From: an uncultured Clostridia bacterium
GTDB taxonomy: Bacteria > Bacillota > Clostridia > TANB77 > CAG-508
Reading direction: 5' to 3'
DNA: 50,451 nt
Assembly: GCA_934177795.1 (NCBI GenBank)
Contig: CAKPPS010000008.1
Span: 1 to 50,451, forward strand
In this document: positions 1 through 9,933 of the stretch, piece by piece
Layout of the letters: each line of letters opens with the position of its first letter
How positions within the stretch are numbered: position 1 is the first letter of the stretch
Notes under the pieces: model-generated
The model's database searches: none
What the model saw: the letters and a program-made list of their open reading frames with translations, nothing else
Told to the model about the DNA's origin: nothing
Program-made: the position numbers and the translations under genes

Positions 1-68
1 GTTCAGTTGGTTAGAACGCTAGCCTGTCACGCTAGAGGTCGACGGTTCGAGCCCGTTCCGGGTCGCCA
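1..68 (+). tRNA. tRNA-Asp (GTC), 5' end cut off by the window edge
   Basis: The visible part has the D-arm, an anticodon stem-loop with loop CTGTCAC (anticodon GTC), a TTCGAGC T-loop, the 3' acceptor strand CCGGGTC and an encoded CCA. About eight 5' acceptor bases lie before the window. It is followed 9 nt later by tRNA-Phe, so the two probably form one transcript. Confidence 0.95.
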
Positions 69-77
69 TTTTTTTAT

Positions 78-153
<76 letters not shown>

Positions 154-167
154 AATATTAATTTATG

Positions 168-200
168 GAAGTAGTTAATAAAAATTTAACTACTTCTTTT
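168..200 (+). terminator. Rho-independent terminator of the tRNA operon
   Basis: An 11-bp perfect stem (168-178 with 186-196, arm gaagtagttaa) and a 7-nt loop are followed by TTTT, 14 nt after the tRNA-Phe CCA. Confidence 0.85.
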
Positions 201-326
201 ATTATAACTATAAAAACAACTATAAATCAAAAATATCATTTTTACATCAAAAAATGAACCCTCCATGTTTTCTCTAACACTTCAGGTTCATTTCAATATA
301 TACTTCCTGTTTATTTTTTATTTATT

Positions 327-1983
<1,657 letters not shown>

Positions 1984-2059
1984 TGATTAGTAGCTTATTT
2001 CTAAAGCTTTAATCTTACTTTAATAATTTTATTATTATATTTATATAAAGATTATCATA

Positions 2060-2341
2060 TTATTCTACAATTGCTAAAATATCATCTTGTTTTACTATTA
2101 TGTAATCAGTTCCTTCATATTTTACTTCTGTTCCTGAATATTTACTTACTATTATATTATCACCTTTTTTTACCATCATTGCCTCTGGTTTTCCATCAAT
2201 AATTTCACCAGGTCCAATTTCTACTACTTCTGCTATTTGTGGTTTTTCTTGTGCTGATTGAGCTAGGATAATTCCACTTTTAGTTGTTTCTTCGCCTTCT
2301 TTCATTTTTATTAATACTCTACTTCCTAATGGTTTAATCAT
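2060..2341 (-). CDS. groES: Co-chaperonin GroES (10 kDa)
   Basis: Lid of the GroEL chamber. The 93 residues start MIKPLGSRVLIK and include the mobile-loop region TTKSGIILAQSA, both typical of the family. A strong ribosome-binding site (GGAGG) precedes the ATG. It is the first gene of groES-groEL, directly behind a CIRCE operator, so expression should be heat-inducible through HrcA; hrcA itself is not in this window. Confidence 0.98.
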   Translation of the reverse strand: MIKPLGSRVLIKMKEGEETTKSGIILAQSAQEKPQIAEVVEIGPGEIIDGKPEAMMVKKGDNIIVSKYSGTEVKYEGTDYIIVKQDDILAIVE

Positions 2342-2363
2342 AAAAATTACCTCCTTTATACAT

Positions 2364-2390
2364 TTAGCACTCTTCGTGTTTGACTGCTAA
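2364..2390. promoter_or_regulatory. CIRCE operator (HrcA binding site)
   Basis: TTAGCACTC, a 9-nt spacer, then GACTGCTAA. This matches the CIRCE consensus (TTAGCACTC-N9-GAGTGCTAA) with one mismatch in the right half. It sits between the groES promoter -10 and the start codon, the standard position for HrcA repression. Confidence 0.93.
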
Positions 2391-2391
2391 T

Positions 2392-2420
2392 AATTTATAT
2401 CATTTTTTTATTATTGTCAA
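2392..2420 (-). promoter_or_regulatory. SigA-type promoter of groES-groEL
   Basis: Minus-strand -35 TTGACA at 2420-2415. A -10 of TAAATT gives 17-nt spacing, and an overlapping TATAAA gives 15. It lies immediately upstream of CIRCE. Confidence 0.75.
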
Positions 2421-2441
2421 TAGTATTTATATAAAATTCAC

Positions 2442-2487
2442 ACAACTTTCACATATCAAATTTTAAATTACAATATATGAAAGTTGT
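2442..2487 (-). terminator. Inverted repeat after clpC, possible weak terminator
   Basis: A 9-bp perfect stem (ACAACTTTC with GAAAGTTGT) extends imperfectly through CATAT, with a long AT-rich loop. It lies 54 nt past the clpC stop. The T-tract after it is poor, so terminator function is uncertain. Confidence 0.4.
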
Positions 2488-2540
2488 TAGTTAAATTTAT
2501 ATTATTCATTTATATCCAAGCTTATACCTAAATTCTCATA

Positions 2541-4997
2541 TTATTGTATAACTACAGCATCATCTTTTACTGTTATTTTATTTAACTTATCTTTCTTTAA
2601 ATTTCCATCCAATATTTCTTCTGCTAATGTATCTTCTAATATATTTTGAATTGTTCTTCTTAATGGTCTCGCTCCAAAATTTTTATCAATTCCCTTGTCT
2701 GCTATTAATTTTTTTACTGATTTGTCTAATTCTATATTTATTTTTTGCTCTTTTAATCTATTTACAACTTCTTTTAACATAAGATCAATAATTTTATCTA
2801 TTTCTTTATCTGTTAATTTATGGAATACTATAATTTCATCTATACGATTCATAAATTCTGGTCTTAACTCTTTTTTCAAGGCTTCCATTACTTCTTTTTT
2901 TGTCTCTTCATATTCTTTTTTATTCTTTTTCTCATCATTTTCTTTTGCATCTTCTTTTACAAATCCTAATGATTTTTTATCTGTTATTAATCTAGCACCG
3001 ATATTAGAAGTCATTATTATTACTGTATTTTTAAAATTAACAGTTCTTCCCTGGCTATCTGTTAACCTTCCATCTTCTAGAATCTGTAGTAACATATTCA
3101 TAACATCTGGATGAGCTTTTTCAATTTCATCAAATAAAACAACTGAATATGGTTTTCTTCTTACTTTTTCTGTTAATTGACCTCCATCAGCAAATCCTAC
3201 ATATCCTGGAGGTGATCCTATTAATTTAGATACTGAATGTGGCTCCATATATTCAGACATATCTATTCTAATCATAGCGTTTTCATCACCAAATAAACTT
3301 TCAGCTAAAGCTTTAGATAATTCTGTTTTTCCTACTCCTGTTGGACCTAAGAATAGAAATGACCCAATTGGTCTTTTAGGGTCTTTTAACCCTACTCTTC
3401 CTCTTCTTATTGCCTTTGATACTGCAGATACCGCTTCTTCTTGTCCGATTACTCTCTCATGTAAATTATTTTCAAGATTCTTTAGTCTTACGTTTTCGTC
3501 TTCCGTTATCTTTTTAGCTGGTATTCCAGTCCAATTGCTTATTACTTCTGCTATATTTTCTTCAGTTATATCTGTAACTGATTTATTATTTTTGTTTTTC
3601 CATTTATTTTGTTCTTTCTCATATTTTAATTTCAATTCTTTTTCTTTATCCCTAAAAGCTGCCGCTTTTTCAAATTTTTGAGTTCTTACTGCTTCTTCTT
3701 TGTCTTTATTTATATTAGATATTTCCTCTTCTAATTGTTTTAATGAATCTGGTTCTACATAAGTTTTTAAACGTGCTCTTGATGCTGCTTCATCTATTAA
3801 ATCAATAGCCTTGTCTGGTAAGTATCTATCATTAATATATCTTTCTGACAATTTTACAGCTGCTTCTATTGCTTCATCTGTTATTTTCACATTATGATGT
3901 GCTTCATATTTATCTCTTACGCCCTTTAAAATCAATATAGTATCCTTTTCTGTAGGTTCATTTACTGTTACTGGGCTAAATCTTCTTTCAAGTGCAGAGT
4001 CTTTTTCTATAAATTTTCTATACTCATCCAAAGTTGTTGCACCTACTAATTGTATTTCTCCCCTAGCTAATAGTGGTTTTAGTATGTTTGCTGCATCAAT
4101 TGCTCCTTCTGCTGAACCTGCTCCAACAATTGTATGAATTTCATCTATAAATAATATAACATCTCCAACTTTTTTTACTTCATTTAATGCTTTTTTTATT
4201 CTTTCTTCAAAATCTCCTCTATATTTTGCTCCTGCCACCATGCTTGAAATATCAACAGTTACTATTCTTTTATCTTTTAAAATCTCAGGTATATCCCCAG
4301 AGATTATTTTTTGAGCTAATCCCTCTACTACAGCTGTTTTTCCTACTCCTGGCTCACCTATCAAACATGGATTATTTTTAGTTCTTCTTGACAATATTTG
4401 TACTACTCTTTCTATCTCTTCTTTTCTTCCTATAACAGGGTCCAATTTTCCTTCCCTTGCTTTTTCTGTCAAATCTTCTCCAAATTGATTTAATGTTGGA
4501 GTTTGATTATAACTTCCTATTTTGCCATTTCTTGATTGTGAATCTGATTCACTTTTGAAGTCTTCTCCTTCATTGATAACTCTTATAATCTCTCCATATA
4601 ATTTCTGTATACTAACATTTAATCCAATTAAAATTCTTGTTGCTACACTATCTCCTTCTCTTAATATTCCTATTAAAAGATGCTCTGTTCCTATATAATC
4701 ATATCCTAATTTTCTTGCTTCTATAAATGCATTTTCGATTACTCTTTTAATTCGTGGTGTAAAGCCTAAGGTGTCTTCTCCTACAGCATCTTTGCCTAAT
4801 AATTCTATAGTTATATCTATAACCTTTTCTGGAGTTACTCCTTGATTTTCTAGGACTTTACTTGCAACTCCATTTCCTTCTTTTACTAAGCCATATAGCA
4901 AATGTTCTGTTCCTACATATCTATGTCCTAATTCTATTGCTGCATCATTAGCCAATTCAATTGCTTTTTTAGCTCTACTTGTAAATTTATATGTCAT
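2541..4997 (-). CDS. clpC: ATP-dependent Clp protease ATPase subunit ClpC
   Basis: AAA+ unfoldase that feeds proteins, including McsB-phosphoarginylated ones, to ClpP. The 818 residues carry two N-terminal Clp repeats (about 1-145), a first AAA domain with Walker A GEPGVGKT at 214-221 and Walker B VILFIDEIHT, a UVR/coiled middle region (EKAAAFRDKEKELK), and a second AAA domain with GPTGVGKTE and VVLFDEIEKAHP. It is the last gene of ctsR-mcsA-mcsB-clpC, 19 bp after mcsB. Control should be by CtsR at the operator near 7120. Confidence 0.98.
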   Translation of the reverse strand: MTYKFTSRAKKAIELANDAAIELGHRYVGTEHLLYGLVKEGNGVASKVLENQGVTPEKVIDITIELLGKDAVGEDTLGFTPRIKRVIENAFIEARKLGYDYIGTEHLLIGILREGDSVATRILIGLNVSIQKLYGEIIRVINEGEDFKSESDSQSRNGKIGSYNQTPTLNQFGEDLTEKAREGKLDPVIGRKEEIERVVQILSRRTKNNPCLIGEPGVGKTAVVEGLAQKIISGDIPEILKDKRIVTVDISSMVAGAKYRGDFEERIKKALNEVKKVGDVILFIDEIHTIVGAGSAEGAIDAANILKPLLARGEIQLVGATTLDEYRKFIEKDSALERRFSPVTVNEPTEKDTILILKGVRDKYEAHHNVKITDEAIEAAVKLSERYINDRYLPDKAIDLIDEAASRARLKTYVEPDSLKQLEEEISNINKDKEEAVRTQKFEKAAAFRDKEKELKLKYEKEQNKWKNKNNKSVTDITEENIAEVISNWTGIPAKKITEDENVRLKNLENNLHERVIGQEEAVSAVSKAIRRGRVGLKDPKRPIGSFLFLGPTGVGKTELSKALAESLFGDENAMIRIDMSEYMEPHSVSKLIGSPPGYVGFADGGQLTEKVRRKPYSVVLFDEIEKAHPDVMNMLLQILEDGRLTDSQGRTVNFKNTVIIMTSNIGARLITDKKSLGFVKEDAKENDEKKNKKEYEETKKEVMEALKKELRPEFMNRIDEIIVFHKLTDKEIDKIIDLMLKEVVNRLKEQKINIELDKSVKKLIADKGIDKNFGARPLRRTIQNILEDTLAEEILDGNLKKDKLNKITVKDDAVVIQ

Positions 4998-5016
4998 ATA
5001 TTACACTTCCTTTCTA

Positions 5017-6027
5017 TTAATTATTATTTACAATATGTTTTATCAATTCTGCTCTCTTTATTCCCATATCTAATCTTTCATATTGTTCTCCATAATATTT
5101 TTGTAAATTTCCTGATTGAATATATAAATATAATTTTTGTATTTGTAAATCTGTTAATTCTTTTAAAATCCCTAAATCTACACCTAATTTAATAATTGAT
5201 AGTAAATTTTGAGCTTCTTTACGTGTTATTTTTCTGCAATTAGTTAATATTCCATAATTTCTATATATCAAATCTTCTAAATCTATTCCTTTATTTGCAA
5301 CAAATCTTCTTGCTTCTCTTTCTTGTTTTATAACACTTTCGACAATAGCTTTTATATTTTGAATTATCTCATTTTCTGTGATTCCTAGTGTTCTTTTATT
5401 GCAAATTTCATATATATCACCCACATTATGACCTTCATCGTCATATACTCCTTTTATATTTATTCCAAAATTATTTATAGCTTGTAACACTTTTTGTTCA
5501 TTTTTAGTTTTAGCAAGAGCTGGTAAATGTACTTTTACTGAAGCTTTTAGCCCTGTTCCTAAATTATTTGGACATGCAGTTAAATACCCATATTTTTTAT
5601 TAACTGCATAACCAAATATTTCTTCAAGTTTTTTGTCTATCTCGATAGCTAAATTTAATGTACTTTCTAATTCTAGACCACTATTAAATACTTGAATCTT
5701 CAAATGATCCCCTTCTCCAATTATAATGCAAATATTTTCTTCATCATTAATTAATATAGCCCCTGAATTCTTGTTTTTGAAAGCATAATTATAATCAATT
5801 ATTCCTTTTTCCACCAAACTTAATTTAGTTATATCATCCATATCATTTAAATAGAAAAATTTCAAATTATATCCTATCTGATATGTATGTTTTTGAATTA
5901 ATTTTTCTAGCTGTTCAATTTCACTTTTGTTTAAATTAAATTTATATCCATTTATATTTCTTAAAAATCTAATTCTTGTACTAATTGCTACATCTGATTC
6001 TTTTCCATTTTGTAAATACCAATTCAT
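5017..6027 (-). CDS. mcsB: Protein-arginine kinase McsB
   Basis: Phosphorylates arginines on proteins, marking them for ClpCP and inactivating CtsR. The 336 residues belong to the phosphagen-kinase fold: the N-terminal phosphate-binding motif STRIRFLRN, the active-site cysteine motif ACPNNLGTG, and the following ASVKVHLPAL. It lies between mcsA and clpC with about 20-bp gaps, the conserved order of this operon. Confidence 0.96.
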   Translation of the reverse strand: MNWYLQNGKESDVAISTRIRFLRNINGYKFNLNKSEIEQLEKLIQKHTYQIGYNLKFFYLNDMDDITKLSLVEKGIIDYNYAFKNKNSGAILINDEENICIIIGEGDHLKIQVFNSGLELESTLNLAIEIDKKLEEIFGYAVNKKYGYLTACPNNLGTGLKASVKVHLPALAKTKNEQKVLQAINNFGINIKGVYDDEGHNVGDIYEICNKRTLGITENEIIQNIKAIVESVIKQEREARRFVANKGIDLEDLIYRNYGILTNCRKITRKEAQNLLSIIKLGVDLGILKELTDLQIQKLYLYIQSGNLQKYYGEQYERLDMGIKRAELIKHIVNNN

Positions 6028-6048
6028 TTGTTCTATTCCTCCTAAACA

Positions 6049-6615
6049 TTAATTTTCTTTATTCTTCTCTTCTAATTTTTTTATCTCATCTCTTATTTTA
6101 GCTGCTTCTTCATATTTTTCTTCTTTTACGACTTGTTTTAACTGTTGTTTCTTCTCTTCTATTTTTTCTTCTATACTTTTTTCTTTATTATTTATTTGAG
6201 CTTTTTTATTTTGTCTTTTTTCTATATTCTGGTCTACACTTTTTCCTAATCTACCTACATGTAAATTACTACTCTGTATTTGTTTTATTATCGGGTCTAA
6301 TCGACTTTCAAATATATCATAACAATGTGCACACCCAACTTTTCCTGTATTTGCTATATCTTCAAAACTATATCCACAATTATCACATTTTAATGATTTT
6401 ATTTCACTAAACATTGGCATAAAATCCGTACTTTCAAAATCTTCAATAAAATCACCTAAAAAACTAGAAAAACCAATTGGCATATCTAATTTCATTTTAC
6501 TTAATCCTAGCTTTCTACTACAATCTTCACATAAATTTAATTCTCTTCTAACTCCATTAATATTTTCTGAATATTTAACATTTGCTGGTTTCTTTTTACA
6601 ATTATCACACAACAT
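6049..6615 (-). CDS. mcsA: McsA, zinc-binding activator of McsB
   Basis: Adaptor that stimulates the McsB arginine kinase. The 188 residues have paired CxxC zinc motifs (CDNC at about 3, CEDC at about 29, CDNC at about 76, CAHC at about 94) and a C-terminal UVR motif (EEKYEEAAKIRDEIKKLEE) that contacts McsB/ClpC. The start has a strong AGGAGG site. It lies 15 bp after ctsR. Confidence 0.95.
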   Translation of the reverse strand: MLCDNCKKKPANVKYSENINGVRRELNLCEDCSRKLGLSKMKLDMPIGFSSFLGDFIEDFESTDFMPMFSEIKSLKCDNCGYSFEDIANTGKVGCAHCYDIFESRLDPIIKQIQSSNLHVGRLGKSVDQNIEKRQNKKAQINNKEKSIEEKIEEKKQQLKQVVKEEKYEEAAKIRDEIKKLEEKNKEN

Positions 6616-6630
6616 AATAATTCCTCCTTC

Positions 6631-7078
6631 TTATTCTATATTTAATAACATATTCTTAAAAATTTTTGCTCGCAATTTATCTTTTACATCTTTTGCAATA
6701 CTCAATACATTATCACTTGTTGCTACTTTTAAAAGTTTAGCTTCTTCTTTTGTTATTAATTGGTATGAAAGGAAGTCATTTATTAATATATCAACTTCTT
6801 TTGCTGTCATATCTTCTTCTATATTTTTTATAATATGCATAAAATAATCTGATTTTGTATTATTTACTTTCTTTATTGTTATATGCCCTCCGTCCGCCTC
6901 TTCTGCTTTCAACATAATATCCTTGGGATGGCTTAAATCTTGTTGAAATGACATAATTTATTTGTGATGGCACACAATTAAAATATTCTGCCAATTCATT
7001 TCTTTGTATTTCTACTAATTCTTTTTCATCATTAAATAGTTCTTTTATAAATTCTTCTATTACATCTGTCATTCTCAT
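6631..7078 (-). CDS. ctsR: Transcriptional repressor CtsR, two ORFs joined by a +1 frameshift at a CGG codon
   Basis: Repressor of class III stress genes. The 0 frame begins at ATG 7078 (GGAG 9 nt upstream) and encodes the winged-helix DNA-binding domain through VPSQINYVISTRF and VESRRGG, then meets CGG at 6892-6890 and stops 10 codons on, at 6860. The +1 frame continues with GGHITIKK and the C-terminal domain to 6631. Skipping the C at 6892 gives RRGG|GGHITIKK, the family sequence (RGGGG followed by an aromatic or His and I-R/T-I), in a 148-residue protein of normal CtsR length. The downstream frame stays open for 86 codons, so this is not a decayed gene. See the findings on CGG frameshifting. 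A single-base sequencing error is the alternative for this gene taken alone. Confidence 0.9.
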
Positions 7079-7108
7079 TATTATCATCTCCAATCTAATA
7101 TTTATGTT

Positions 7109-7131
7109 TTTGACTTTGACTTTCTTTGACC
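7109..7131. promoter_or_regulatory. CtsR operator
   Basis: On the minus strand GGTCAAA-GAA-AGTCAAA (7131-7115) is a perfect match to the CtsR heptad repeat RGTCAAA-N3-RGTCAAA. A third overlapping heptad AGTCAAA follows at 7115-7109. It lies 9 nt downstream of the -10, so bound CtsR would block its own operon. Confidence 0.93.
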
Positions 7132-7140
7132 TATATTGTT

Positions 7141-7168
7141 ATTATACTACCAACTTAATTTTTTTCAA
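7141..7168 (-). promoter_or_regulatory. SigA-type promoter of ctsR-mcsA-mcsB-clpC
   Basis: Minus-strand -35 TTGAAA (7168-7163), 16-nt spacer, perfect -10 TATAAT (7146-7141), followed directly by the CtsR operator. Confidence 0.88.
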
Positions 7169-7259
7169 GTAATTTTTACTTGTATTTTTTTTAGTATATC
7201 TCTGATTTTAATTATTTTCTTATATTTTTCTCTCTTTTTATCTTTTTTTCGTCAATTAT

Positions 7260-7409
7260 CTATTCTTTTCTTTTAGTCATATCATTCAATTCTTCTGCTC
7301 TTCGTTTCTGTTTTGATAATGTTGTCCATACAAAATATGATGAAATAAATTCTCCATATTTTGTTGTATCTTCTTCAAATTCATCATTATTTTTAGATTT
7401 ATTTTTCAT
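7260..7409 (-). CDS. Small hypothetical protein, 49 residues
   Basis: Not recognised. An ATG at 7409 preceded by AAAGG about 7-9 nt upstream opens a 49-codon frame. The product is hydrophilic: acidic N-terminal third (NNDEFEEDTT), an aromatic middle (YGEFISSYFVWTTL) and a basic C-terminus (KQKRRAEELNDMTKRKE). It fills an otherwise empty 400-bp gap between the ctsR promoter and ylbJ. No clear promoter or terminator was found. Coding status rests only on the ribosome-binding site and the biased composition. Confidence 0.4.
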   Translation of the reverse strand: MKNKSKNNDEFEEDTTKYGEFISSYFVWTTLSKQKRRAEELNDMTKRKE

Positions 7410-7562
7410 AATCAATACCTTTTTTCCTTTATATTTATTCTTTTATATTGGTATGCACATTTTTCATTTTTTTATTCATTAAATTAATAATATATTTTTA
7501 CATTTTTTATTTAATACTGAATACACTTATTATAAAATAAATCATTTCTATAAGGAGGTTTT

Positions 7563-8606
7563 ATGGTTTCTGTAGTATTAAAATTAAAGAAAAACTTTAT
7601 AACTATTTTATTTTTATTATTCACAATTTCACTTTTAATTTTTTCTAATTCTAATTTATCTGCTGTTAAGTCAGGATTATCTCTCTGGGCAAATTCTGTT
7701 ATTCCTTCTCTTTTCCCTTTTTTTGTAGCTACTGAACTTTTAATGCATACAAATATTATTTACAAATTAGGTAATATATTTAATATTTTTATGAAACCTT
7801 TTTTTAATATTAGAGGAGAAGGTTCATTTGCTTTTATTATGGGAATAATCAGCGGATACCCTATTGGTGCAAAAATTGCTACAAATCTTAGAAATCAAAA
7901 TATATGTACAAAAGAAGAATGTGAACGTCTTTTAAGTTTTACTAATAATTCTGGGCCTTTATTTATTATTGGTTCTGTGGGAATTTTAATGTACAGAAAT
8001 ACATCAATTGGTATTTTATTGTTTATAACACATTTTATAGCATCTTTATCTGTTGGCTTTATTTTTAGATTTTGGAAATCTAATTCCAATCAAGCAAATA
8101 TAACTGCTAATTCTCACTATTGGCATAATCAAAAAATTCCTAATCCTTCTGACTTAGGTGAAATACTATCTGAAAGCATTATTAGTAGTATTAAATCAAT
8201 ACTTCTAATAGGTGGATTTGTAGTTATATTTTCTTCAATTATAGCTATACTACATTCTAGTGGAATTATACCTTTTTTGAATTTAATATTAAATCCTATC
8301 TCTAATATTCTAAACATTGATTCTAAATTTATAGATGGTTTTTTAACTGGGTGTTTGGAAATCACTAATGGAATAAATATAATTGCCAATATACCTTTTA
8401 AAAAATTATCAATAAATATTATAATAACTTCATTTTTACTAGGCTTTGGTGGTATTTCAATTTTACTTCAAGTTTTTAGTATAATTAGTAAAAGTGACTT
8501 ATCTATAAAACCTTATATTTATGGAAAACTGTTACATGGTATTTTATCAGCTTTTTATACTTACTTATTTATTAATATATTTCCTTTTTTTAATTTTGAT
8601 TTATAA
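7563..8606 (+). CDS. ylbJ: Sporulation integral membrane protein YlbJ
   Basis: Nucleoside-recognition (Gate) domain membrane protein needed for spore formation in Bacillus. The 347 residues have about eight hydrophobic segments. Conserved family stretches are SVIPSLFPFF near residue 46, the loop ISGYPIGAKIA near residue 96 and LLSFTNNSGPLF near residue 122. The start codon follows AAGGAGG by 4 nt. It is transcribed with the small downstream gene and away from the ctsR operon. The membrane topology is inferred from hydrophobicity. Confidence 0.92.
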   Translation: MVSVVLKLKKNFITILFLLFTISLLIFSNSNLSAVKSGLSLWANSVIPSLFPFFVATELLMHTNIIYKLGNIFNIFMKPFFNIRGEGSFAFIMGIISGYPIGAKIATNLRNQNICTKEECERLLSFTNNSGPLFIIGSVGILMYRNTSIGILLFITHFIASLSVGFIFRFWKSNSNQANITANSHYWHNQKIPNPSDLGEILSESIISSIKSILLIGGFVVIFSSIIAILHSSGIIPFLNLILNPISNILNIDSKFIDGFLTGCLEITNGINIIANIPFKKLSINIIITSFLLGFGGISILLQVFSIISKSDLSIKPYIYGKLLHGILSAFYTYLFINIFPFFNFDL

Positions 8607-8657
8607 ACATATATTTTTTTCTTATGAATATATTTTAGATAAATGGAGGGATTTTTA

Positions 8658-8909
8658 ATGGAAAAAGATTTTAATTATTATCAACAACCTTTTATGGATT
8701 TTAATATGGCAAATATGTCTAATGGAAATTTAGATATGAATGAAATGTACAAAGACCAAATATTTAATCCTATAATGCAATATGAACAAGCTTTTAGCTA
8801 TTATAGGTATTTATGTATGCAAATGGATTATAAGATTAAATGTAAAGAATATGAAAAAATGTGTTCTACTTCTTCTAATAATGACAGAAGAGACAACAGA
8901 ACTCAATAA
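8658..8909 (+). CDS. Small hypothetical protein downstream of ylbJ
   Basis: Not recognised. The product is 83 residues, rich in Met, Tyr, Asn and Gln (YYQQPFMDFNMANMSN), with a Cys-Lys-containing middle (YLCMQMDYKIKCKEYEKMC) and a basic tail. The in-frame ATG at 8643 overlaps the ribosome-binding site GGAGGG itself, so the ATG at 8658 is the start. It lies 51 bp after ylbJ and before a strong terminator, so a sporulation role is plausible by context only. Confidence 0.65.
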   Translation: MEKDFNYYQQPFMDFNMANMSNGNLDMNEMYKDQIFNPIMQYEQAFSYYRYLCMQMDYKIKCKEYEKMCSTSSNNDRRDNRTQ

Positions 8910-8956
8910 GTATGTTAAAACTTAGTATTTTTTTAACACTATATTTTTAAATTATC

Positions 8957-9008
8957 AAAAAGCCTTGGATTATAAACTTAAAAAGTTTATAACTCAAGGT
9001 CTTTTTAT
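8957..9008. terminator. Bidirectional terminator between convergent genes
   Basis: A 17-bp stem with two mismatches (8963-8979 with 8983-8999) and a 3-nt loop is flanked by AAAAAG on the left and CTTTTTA on the right. Both the plus-strand ylbJ unit and the minus-strand uppP operon can end here. Confidence 0.88.
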
Positions 9009-9072
9009 ATAATCTGGTAAGAACAAATGACCACTGCCTTTGTTCTAATTTAATCAATTTTATTCTAATTTT

Positions 9073-9918
9073 TTAATGTACAAATAATAATACTATTATT
9101 CCTAGTATTATTCTATAATAACCAAATACTTTAAAATCATGTTTTTTAATATAACTCATCAAGAATTTTATAACAAACATTGATACCACAAATGATACAA
9201 TCATACCAATTAATAATATTGCTAGTTCAGCTCCTGTAAATACCAAGCCAAATTTAACTAATTTCAATAAACTTGCTCCTAACATTGTAGGAATAGCTAA
9301 ATAAAATGTAAATTCTGCTGCATTTGGTCTAGATAATCCTATTAATAATCCCCCAATTATTGTTGCTCCAGAACGTGATGTTCCTGGAAATATTGCTGCT
9401 ATCAATTGAAATAATCCAATTATTATTGCATCTTTATATGTAATTTCTGCACTACTGTTTTTGGCACTTTTTTGATTTTTGTTTCTGTTTTCTATAACAA
9501 TAAATGCTATTCCAAATACTATTAATGCTATTGCTATACATGTTGGATTGTAAAATAAAGCTTCAAATACATCATCAAATAAAAGACCTACTATTGCTGC
9601 TGGTATACAACCGACTAATATTTTTCCCCATAAATTCATAATGTTTTTATCTAAGCAAGATAATATTCCAGTCTTTTTTATTGCTTTACTTTTATTTTTA
9701 GTAAATGGCCATATTTTATTAAAATATATTAATACTACTGCTAAAATTGCTCCTAATTGTATTACAACTTGAAACATTGACCAAAATTCTGGTGATACTT
9801 TTTCAAATTTTAAAAATTGCTCTACTAATATTAAATGTCCTGTACTACTTATTGGTAACCATTCGGTTATTCCTTCTACTATTCCAAATATGATTGTTTT
9901 TATAATATCTAAAATCAT
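9073..9918 (-). CDS. uppP: Undecaprenyl-diphosphatase (BacA/UppP)
   Basis: Membrane phosphatase that recycles undecaprenyl pyrophosphate for cell-wall synthesis and confers bacitracin tolerance. The 281 residues contain both family motifs: EGITEWLPISSTGHL near residue 15 and PGTSRSGAT near residue 180, with about eight membrane segments. It starts 15 bp after the repaired dpaA stop with its own AAAGGAG site, and is the last gene of the rnhA-TPR-dpaA-uppP unit. Confidence 0.97.
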   Translation of the reverse strand: MILDIIKTIIFGIVEGITEWLPISSTGHLILVEQFLKFEKVSPEFWSMFQVVIQLGAILAVVLIYFNKIWPFTKNKSKAIKKTGILSCLDKNIMNLWGKILVGCIPAAIVGLLFDDVFEALFYNPTCIAIALIVFGIAFIVIENRNKNQKSAKNSSAEITYKDAIIIGLFQLIAAIFPGTSRSGATIIGGLLIGLSRPNAAEFTFYLAIPTMLGASLLKLVKFGLVFTGAELAILLIGMIVSFVVSMFVIKFLMSYIKKHDFKVFGYYRIILGIIVLLFVH

Positions 9919-9933
9919 CTTTAAATTCTCCTT

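Noticed and set aside
6880..6900. Classical programmed frameshift (prfB-like or -1 slippery heptamer)
   Set aside because: There is no stop codon at the site, no constant upstream Shine-Dalgarno, no A/T slippery heptamer, and the shift is +1 at four unrelated P-site codons.
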